DNA of 47,829 nucleotides from an uncultured Caulobacter sp. (GTDB lineage: Bacteria; Pseudomonadota; Alphaproteobacteria; Caulobacterales; Caulobacteraceae): positions 1 to 47,829 of the forward strand of contig NZ_CAMQSF010000030.1 of assembly GCF_947036865.1 (NCBI RefSeq), read 5' to 3'. The position numbers and the translations under genes are program-made. This document shows positions 42,916 through 47,829 of this stretch, piece by piece; the first letter of the stretch is position 1, and every line of letters starts with the position of its first letter. The notes below the pieces were generated by a model. That model saw only the letters and a list, made by a program, of their open reading frames with translations, had not been told where the DNA came from and ran no database searches.

Positions 42916-43860
42916 TCAGGTCAGGGGCAGTTTGGCGTCGCCCAGGGTCACGCCCTGGAACACCCCCTCGGCCTTAAGCTGATCGATCTTGCCGGCGACC
43001 GTCGCGCAGCGCTCCGGATAGTCCTCGATCCCGATCACCGACAGGGCCTTCAGTTGCGCGGCGAGGTCGGGCTTGGCCAGGGCGGCGGGGATCTTGCCCA
43101 CGCCACGCGACTGGTGGGTGATGTCGGAAACCCAGATGGCCAGCCGCGGGTCCTTGCCCGCCAGGCCGTACTGCTGGGCCGCGGCGCGGATCTTGCGATG
43201 CATGATGCCGAAGGCGACCTTGACCGAGGCCTCGACCGCCAGCGGGTCGTGGAGCAGCCAGTGCATCAGCTTGGCGCCGTTCAGCGCCTCGGTCTCGCCG
43301 GCCGAGGTGGTGTCCGGATTGAGATAGCTCATGAAGGCGACGAGCTGGGTCTCGACCTTGCCGTTCGGCCGGTGGACCTGGGTCTCGGCCTCCAGGGGGT
43401 AGGCGACGCCGTCGTCGCCGGTCCGCCAGACCTTGCCGTCGACCAGGCGCAGATCCGGGAAGTAGTCGGCGGCCTTGGGCAGGGCCAGCAGCGCGCGGAA
43501 CAGCAGGATCAGGTTGTCCTTCGGCGTGTGCGCCGCCAGCTGGTAGAAGCCGAAGGTGAAGCGGGCGCGGTCGTAGGTGTTGAGCACCAGGTGGTGGCCG
43601 CCGCCCTCGGCCGTGACCGTCGGCCAGATGAAGTGCGCCCACAGGCCGATCGCGCCGACGGCGGCCTGGCGATCGTAATAGAGCTTGGGCAGCTTGCTGA
43701 GGCTGGGCTGGTAGAGGCCGCGATGCTGGCCGTCGCCGTCCTTGTAGGGCACGGTCTCGCCGATCAGGAACGCCGGATCGGCCGAGCCCCGGACCTTGGC
43801 GGTCCACTTGCAGCCCTTCACCTGAGGCGCGCCGCTGGCGACGATGTCGAACGTGATCAT
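42916..43860 (-). CDS. Uncharacterised protein, last gene of a four-gene operon
   Basis: 314 residues, no signal peptide. Notable is [38 protein letters not shown] near residues 80-115: an E-G-G followed by an aromatic G-F-x-Q segment recalls lysozyme-fold muramidases (E-G-G of GH108; G-x-x-Q of GH23). The similarity is short and unproven. Further on are [29 protein letters not shown] and [15 protein letters not shown]. The gene starts 35 bp after the nuclease stop, in the same direction, so it belongs to the operon 45647-42916. I do not recognise the family. Confidence 0.72.
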   Translation of the reverse strand: MITFDIVASGAPQVKGCKWTAKVRGSADPAFLIGETVPYKDGDGQHRGLYQPSLSKLPKLYYDRQAAVGAIGLWAHFIWPTVTAEGGGHHLVLNTYDRARFTFGFYQLAAHTPKDNLILLFRALLALPKAADYFPDLRLVDGKVWRTGDDGVAYPLEAETQVHRPNGKVETQLVAFMSYLNPDTTSAGETEALNGAKLMHWLLHDPLAVEASVKVAFGIMHRKIRAAAQQYGLAGKDPRLAIWVSDITHQSRGVGKIPAALAKPDLAAQLKALSVIGIEDYPERCATVAGKIDQLKAEGVFQGVTLGDAKLPLT

Positions 43861-43895
43861 ACTGGCTCCTGATCGAAAGGCCGCTGGCGGCGGGG

Positions 43896-44783
43896 CTAGT
43901 CCTTCGCCGCGTTCGCGCAGTCCTGGCCGTGCCCCCAGAAGGTCCCCTTGCTGCGCTCCAGCACGTTCTGGTCGCGGCGCGACAGGGCGCTCAGGAAGTC
44001 GAGGCCCGTGGCGACCTCCAACTGGCTGATCGGGACGATGAAGGTGTCGGAGGGGGTCTTGTCGTAATATTTGTTCTCCAGCCTAAAGCCGACGGCGCGG
44101 CCGGACTGGACGTCGTACAGCACCTTGAAATAGGCGGCGGGCGACAGGATCTTGGTCGCGTTGCGTCCGATCCAGGTCGCGCTGCCGCCATAGATCGGTC
44201 CGGTGATCACGATCACGTCCGGATGGCCGCCGCACAGCACGGCCGCCCGCACGTCCTCCTCCAGGAACCGCCATTGGGCGCGGTTGAAGCCCGGCCCGAT
44301 CTGCGGCGACATGTTGGTCATGTAGAAGCTGTCGTTGGTCTGGGCCTGGCTGAACTTGAAGTCCGCCGCCGGGGCCTGGTGCCCGCGATCACGCGGGTTG
44401 GCCGGATCCGTATAGTCCTGAGGCGTCGGGCTGAACTCGCCCGCCGCCGGGTCCTTCTGGAACTTGTCGGCCCGCTTGGCCGCGCCCTTCAGCGCCGCCG
44501 GCGTGAGACGCTCGATCACCCAGTCGGGATTGCGCGTGGCCTTGTTGAACGACAGGGCGTAGCCGTCGCGGCAGATCAGGATCTGTTTCAGCGCGACGTC
44601 GTCGCCGCGATGACGCGGCAGGCCGACGGGCGAGAACCGGGCCAGGCAGGCGGGCGTGGGAGCGCCGGGCGCGGGCGAGCCCTGGGCGGACGCGGTCTGA
44701 GCGGACGAGGTCTGGGCGGCGGCCGGCGCGGTCGCCAGAACGGCTCCGGCCAGGGCGGCCGCGCCGAGGAACGAGCGGATCAT
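43896..44783 (-). CDS. Exported DNA/RNA non-specific endonuclease (NUC family)
   Basis: 295 residues. A signal peptide (MIRSFLGAAALAGAVLATAPAAAQ) and an Ala/Ser/Gln linker to about residue 45 precede the beta-beta-alpha-metal nuclease domain. The active site RDRGHQAPAADF has the general base His135 and follows the D-R-G-H consensus. The Mg-binding region is NMSPQIGPGFNRAQWRFLE (Asn158, Asn167, Glu175). It is predicted to degrade DNA and RNA outside the cytoplasm. It starts 22 bp after the stop of a small membrane protein gene. No immunity inhibitor is obvious. Confidence 0.92.
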   Translation of the reverse strand: MIRSFLGAAALAGAVLATAPAAAQTSSAQTASAQGSPAPGAPTPACLARFSPVGLPRHRGDDVALKQILICRDGYALSFNKATRNPDWVIERLTPAALKGAAKRADKFQKDPAAGEFSPTPQDYTDPANPRDRGHQAPAADFKFSQAQTNDSFYMTNMSPQIGPGFNRAQWRFLEEDVRAAVLCGGHPDVIVITGPIYGGSATWIGRNATKILSPAAYFKVLYDVQSGRAVGFRLENKYYDKTPSDTFIVPISQLEVATGLDFLSALSRRDQNVLERSKGTFWGHGQDCANAAKD

Positions 44784-44805
44784 GGCGGAGCCTCCGGCTG
44801 GCCGG

Positions 44806-45237
44806 CTACTTGTTGCTGTTCGAGATGCCCTTGGAGATCACGAAGCTGCCGCCGCTGATGCCGATCAGCCCCAGCACCGTGGGCGGCACCTCGACGAAGG
44901 CGCCCGCCTCGATCGACAGCAGCAGGAACAGGCCCGCCACCACGAAGGTGAAGATCAGGAACTGGAAGCGCGACAGGCTGGCCTTGGACGGGATGCCCTC
45001 GGCGGCGGACTGGACCGCGCTGGTCAAGGCCTCGCCGACCGGCGGCGCGGCCCCGGAGGCCAGACCCGCGACCAGCGCCTTGACCGTCTCGCTGCCCAGC
45101 GGCTCGGCGATCAGGCCGTCCAGGGCGCCGGGCTTGGTGATAAGCCGCCAGACCACGACGGCGGCGAAGCCCAGGATGATGACCACGATGGCGACGCCGA
45201 CGATGTAGGCGAGAACGCCCCAGGGGGTGGTGGGCAT
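44806..45237 (-). CDS. Small membrane protein A of paralogous pair
   Basis: 143 residues. TM1 near 8-32 (LAYIVGVAIVVIILGFAAVVVWR), a soluble linker (LDGLIAEPLGSETVKALVAG...), then the motif SLSRFQFLIFTFVVAGLFLLLS opening TM2 (about 88-108), VPPTVLGLIGISGGSFVISKG as TM3, and a short polar tail. It shares S-x-[ST]-R-x-Q-x-L-x2-T-x3-AG, P-[TE]-x-L and a terminal G-x-x-[VK]K pattern with the next gene upstream, so the two are paralogues. Size and topology are holin-like, but this is inference only. Confidence 0.78.
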   Translation of the reverse strand: MPTTPWGVLAYIVGVAIVVIILGFAAVVVWRLITKPGALDGLIAEPLGSETVKALVAGLASGAAPPVGEALTSAVQSAAEGIPSKASLSRFQFLIFTFVVAGLFLLLSIEAGAFVEVPPTVLGLIGISGGSFVISKGISNSNK

Positions 45238-45272
45238 GGCGACGGTCCTTTCTGGCGAGACGGTGTTGGCGA

Positions 45273-45647
45273 TCAGGATTTGCCGCGCGGCTTGCGCTTG
45301 GCTTTGGGCTTGGGTCTGGGCCGGTGCTCGTAAACCTTGCCGCCGACGTGCACGCCCAGGCTGGCGGCGAAGATCGACAGGGTCTCGGGGCTGATCGCCG
45401 GCAGGCTGGTGTCTCCCCGCGCCAGCGCCTGCAGACCCAGGGTCGTGTAGTAGCCGGCGAAGGCGACGGTGACGCCCAGGGCCTGAACGCGGGTCGGCGA
45501 GACGCCGCCGTCGTGCGGCGCGGCGACCAGCTCCCGCAGCCGCCCGCTGACCAGGCCGCGATAGACCACGACCGCGGCCAGCACGGCCAGCCAGATCGCC
45601 AGCCCGTACTCGGCGAGTTGCGAGACCTGCTTCAAGGGCATGGTCAT
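45273..45647 (-). CDS. Small membrane protein B of paralogous pair
   Basis: 124 residues, first gene of the operon. TM1 near 12-30 (YGLAIWLAVLAAVVVYR), linker GRLRELVAAPHDGG, then SPTRVQALGVTVAFAGYYTTLG as TM2, ISPETLSIFAASLGVHVGGKV as TM3, and a strongly basic tail (RPRPKPKAKRKPRGKS). The VVVYR...L-x2-LVAAP and S-P-T-R-x-Q blocks align with protein A. The start could be ATG 45647 or 45641. The ribosome site is weak. The gap 45648-45885 shows no gene. Confidence 0.75.
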   Translation of the reverse strand: MTMPLKQVSQLAEYGLAIWLAVLAAVVVYRGLVSGRLRELVAAPHDGGVSPTRVQALGVTVAFAGYYTTLGLQALARGDTSLPAISPETLSIFAASLGVHVGGKVYEHRPRPKPKAKRKPRGKS

Positions 45648-45885
45648 GCGGGATCGGCCTCGGCTTGAGTGTCGAAGACGCGTGCAGCGGCGACGTCTGG
45701 CGGCGCCCGGATGAAACGGAACTTTTGTCGATGCGAAAGGACGGACGACCCTCGATCGGCCGTTCGGACTGACAGCGCCCCCGCGCGTCCTAAAGCTCGC
45801 GCGAATTTAACGATATGTCAACGCAGAGATGTATCGAAAGCCGCGCCGACCGAGGCAAGAGCCACGCCGCGCCGCAAGGCGCTGC

Positions 45886-46335
45886 CTAGTCCGAGGCGCC
45901 CTTCAGCCGCGCCAGGGTCAGCGGATCGCCTTCGCCGCCGAAGTATTTGTCGAGCGCGCTCTGGAACGCCGACTCTTCCGGATCGGCGGCGCGGAACAGG
46001 GTCAGGCACGAGCGCAGCTTCAGGTCGTCGGGCGAGCCGAACACCGCGTTGGCGTCGCGGCCGGGGAGGGCGAGGATCGCCTCGACCATCTCGATCAGCC
46101 GCGGACCCAGCACCGGATGGGCCAGATAGGCCCGCGCCTCGTCCAGGCCGCCGATGGCGTAGAAGCGCGCGGTGGGGCTCTGACCCAGACCCGCGATCTG
46201 CGGAAAGACGAACCACATCCAATGGCTGGTCTTCAGGCCCCGCCGCAGCTCGGCCAGCGCCGACTCGTGGATCGCCGTCTGGGCCTCCACGAACCGGGAG
46301 AGATTGTAGCGGGACGTCGTCGCGGCGTGACTCAC
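45886..46335 (-). CDS. DUF1810 family protein
   Basis: 149 residues from a GTG at 46335 preceded by GGGGAGG; an in-frame ATG far upstream (46476) would add 47 unsupported residues. The DUF1810 pattern is clear: YNLSRFVEAQTAIHESALAELRRGLKTSHWMWFVFPQIAGLGQSPTARFYAI, LDEARAYLAHPVLGPRLIEM, AVFGSPDDLKLRSCLTLF. It is an all-helical family of unknown function (E. coli and many bacteria have one copy), recently linked to calpastatin-like folds in some annotations, without proven activity. Cytoplasmic. Confidence 0.92.
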   Translation of the reverse strand: MSHAATTSRYNLSRFVEAQTAIHESALAELRRGLKTSHWMWFVFPQIAGLGQSPTARFYAIGGLDEARAYLAHPVLGPRLIEMVEAILALPGRDANAVFGSPDDLKLRSCLTLFRAADPEESAFQSALDKYFGGEGDPLTLARLKGASD

Positions 46336-46703
46336 CTCAAACCTCCCCTGGGTCGCGGCCCCGCTGTCCGGCGCTGCCGTCGAGACAGGGAAACGCGGCG
46401 GTCGCGCGTCGGATGCGAGCGTTGCCGAACAGAACCGTGATTCCATCACAGGGGTCTGACGCGCGGGGCTTTTCACGCTCCGATTAGAGGGTCGGGTTTG
46501 AAGACTAGGGGCCGCGACGCGGTCGAGACTCAGGTTCGGTTGAGTAACCTCGCGGCGGGCTCGAATGGGGGCGCGCCCGGGTTGAGCAAAGGCGCGGCGC
46601 GGCCTTGGGCTCGAGAAAAAAACCGCGCTCGACGTCTTTCGGCTTTTTGCGACAATTCAAGGCGTTAACCATTGGGCGGGTGCGACACTCGGGCGCGGTG
46701 GTC
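46336..46703. other. 368-bp divergent intergenic region
   Basis: I see no convincing gene. TTAACCAT at 46665-46672 matches a CtrA half-site and lies 32 bp upstream of the first candidate start of the hydrolase gene. An A-tract (about 46614-46622) followed by CCGCGC is the only other notable feature. No complete -35/-10 pair could be assigned. Confidence 0.4.
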
Positions 46704-47829
46704 ATGTCGCGGCGCGGCAAGTGCTTGCGAGTCGGTCATGGATACGTCATAAGCCGCGACAAGCAGGATCTTGGCCACATCGTGATACGGCCGATCCTCC
46801 GCTTCGAAGCGGTCCCCGACAGTGGTTTTCCAGGGGTCTTCGAGGCGATTTTGTCGGGGGGCGGAACGCCCTCGCCGCGCAGGACACGAGTTTTGTATAT
46901 CAAGTCGCAGACGCGCGCGGACGCGCGCGGGCTGGTCGGCGCCGTATTGGTCGGATCCATCACGGGTCTGGCCCTGGGCGGCGTTTACCTCCTCGGTGGG
47001 CTCGCCCAATCGGCCTCCACCCACGCCCGCGTCGCCCGGTTGGCGGAAGGCGCTTCGGGAGACTTCTCCGACGCGGCCATGCTCAGCGCGTCTACGCGTA
47101 TGGACCCCGGCGCCCTCGCCGTGGCCAGGCGTCATGATCCGTATCTGTTCGCCGCCGTCGAGCGCGGCGATCGCCAGTCGCAACTGTTGGCTCAGCGCCT
47201 GGAGGGCGCGAACCTGCTGCCCGGCCAGACCGGCCGCACCGGCCCGCTGATGCTGCGCGCCAGCTTCGGCTCGCCGTTCAATGTCGGCGGGGGCGCGGCG
47301 CCGTTCCAGCTGGGCAACGCCCTGGAAAGCTCGCGCGAACTCGAGTGCCTGGCCGACGCGATCTATTACGAGGCGCGGGGCGAGACCCCCAGCGGCCAGG
47401 CGGCCGTCGCCCAGGTGGTCATGAACCGCGTCCGCCACCCGGCCTTCCCCAAGTCGGTCTGCGGCGTGGTCTTCCAAGGCGCCTATAACCGCACCGGCTG
47501 CCAGTTCAGTTTCGCCTGCGACGGCTCCATGCGCCACGCGCGCGATGTCGGGGCCTGGAACCGCGCCCGCCGGATCGCCACGCGCGCCCTGGCCGGCGAC
47601 ATGTCGAACCAGGTCGGCTCGGCGACGCACTTCCACACGATCAACGTCTCGCCCGGCTGGGGTCCGCGCCTGCTGCGCGTGGCCCAGGTCGGGATGCACA
47701 TCTTCTACCGCTTCGGCCGTCACGGCGGGGCCAGCCTGTCGCCGTCGCAGCCCGCGACCGTCGACGACATCGCGCCGTCGGACATCGCCAACCTGACCGC
47801 CGACGGTCGCCCGCCGGTGGTCTACGCCG
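46704..47829 (+). CDS. SleB-type cell-wall hydrolase, membrane-anchored (3' end outside window)
   Basis: The frame is open from an ATG at 46704 to the right edge and continues beyond. A transmembrane segment (GLVGAVLVGSITGLALGGVYLLGG) begins at about 46926, and the Hydrolase_2 (SleB) domain follows: ELECLADAIYYEARGETPSGQAAVAQVVMNRV, the catalytic Glu region, then HPAFPKSVCGVVFQ and GCQFSFACDG. A TTG at 46893 with AGGA upstream would give a short cytoplasmic tail and may be the true start; the ATG start adds 63 residues of unusual composition. It remodels peptidoglycan in the periplasm. A CtrA half-site lies just upstream. Confidence 0.85.
   Translation, partial: MSRRGKCLRVGHGYVISRDKQDLGHIVIRPILRFEAVPDSGFPGVFEAILSGGGTPSPRRTRVLYIKSQTRADARGLVGAVLVGSITGLALGGVYLLGGLAQSASTHARVARLAEGASGDFSDAAMLSASTRMDPGALAVARRHDPYLFAAVERGDRQSQLLAQRLEGANLLPGQTGRTGPLMLRASFGSPFNVGGGAAPFQLGNALESSRELECLADAIYYEARGETPSGQAAVAQVVMNRVRHPAFPKSVCGVVFQGAYNRTGCQFSFACDGSMRHARDVGAWNRARRIATRALAGDMSNQVGSATHFHTINVSPGWGPRLLRVAQVGMHIFYRFGRHGGASLSPSQPATVDDIAPSDIANLTADGRPPVVYA

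Overview
The window is GC-rich DNA with short intergenic gaps, two large TonB-dependent receptors (one of the TonB-Xanth-Caul type), a CBS/receiver regulator, a PilZ protein and many small Caulobacterales-style hypotheticals. Gene content, codon use and the dispersed CTCCCCC/GGGGGAG inverted-repeat family all point to an alphaproteobacterium of the order Caulobacterales, most likely a Caulobacter. This is judged from the sequence alone. It is a chromosomal segment with many housekeeping genes (carA, aroC, aroB, aroK, xerD, accA, uvrB, queCED, tRNA-Met) and small accessory modules between them.

Layout. 1-5.4 kb: carA on the minus strand with a promoter and a promoter-proximal terminator in its leader, a DUF1272 protein, then a TonB-dependent receptor closed by a strong terminator. 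5.5-10.5 kb: a 46-residue membrane peptide, a HAD hydrolase, a glycosyltransferase, tRNA-Met, a brnTA toxin-antitoxin pair in AT-rich DNA, a coiled-coil protein overlapping a secreted glycerophosphodiester phosphodiesterase, and a PilZ protein. 10.5-15 kb: a quorum-sensing neighbourhood with an XRE regulator, a LuxI-type acyl-homoserine-lactone synthase, an Mpo1-like (DUF962) membrane protein, a LuxR-type receptor, and a CBS/pseudokinase/receiver protein whose phospho-acceptor histidine is lost. 15-20.5 kb: a second TonB receptor and queC-queE-queD for 7-deazaguanine synthesis, with an 11-codon upstream reading frame coupled to queC. 20.5-27 kb: a small envelope protein, a stand-alone receiver, aroC, aroB and aroK on the minus strand, and divergently a secreted helical protein coupled to xerD. 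27-37 kb: a short PhnA-like protein, a helical protein, a PadR regulator with a predicted leaderless mRNA coupled to a membrane protein, a VOC protein, a frameshifted aldo/keto reductase, an MscS channel, a CoA-ester lyase, OsmC, a P450 and accA.

37-48 kb holds most accessory material: parDE; a periplasmic protein; a 129-nt inverted repeat that folds into a perfect four-way junction; a low-GC two-gene cassette (DUF488 plus an unrecognised 256-residue protein); vapB followed by a vapC with an in-frame internal deletion; uvrB; and a compact four-gene operon with two paralogous small membrane proteins, an exported NUC-type nuclease and an uncharacterised protein with a faint lysozyme-like motif. 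A DUF1810 protein and a partial SleB-type cell-wall hydrolase run to the right edge.

The best candidates for something undescribed are (i) the four-way-junction element beside the DUF488 cassette at 38.1-39.6 kb and (ii) the four-gene membrane/nuclease operon at 42.9-45.6 kb. The quorum-sensing block with its embedded Mpo1-like gene and neighbouring pseudokinase is third.
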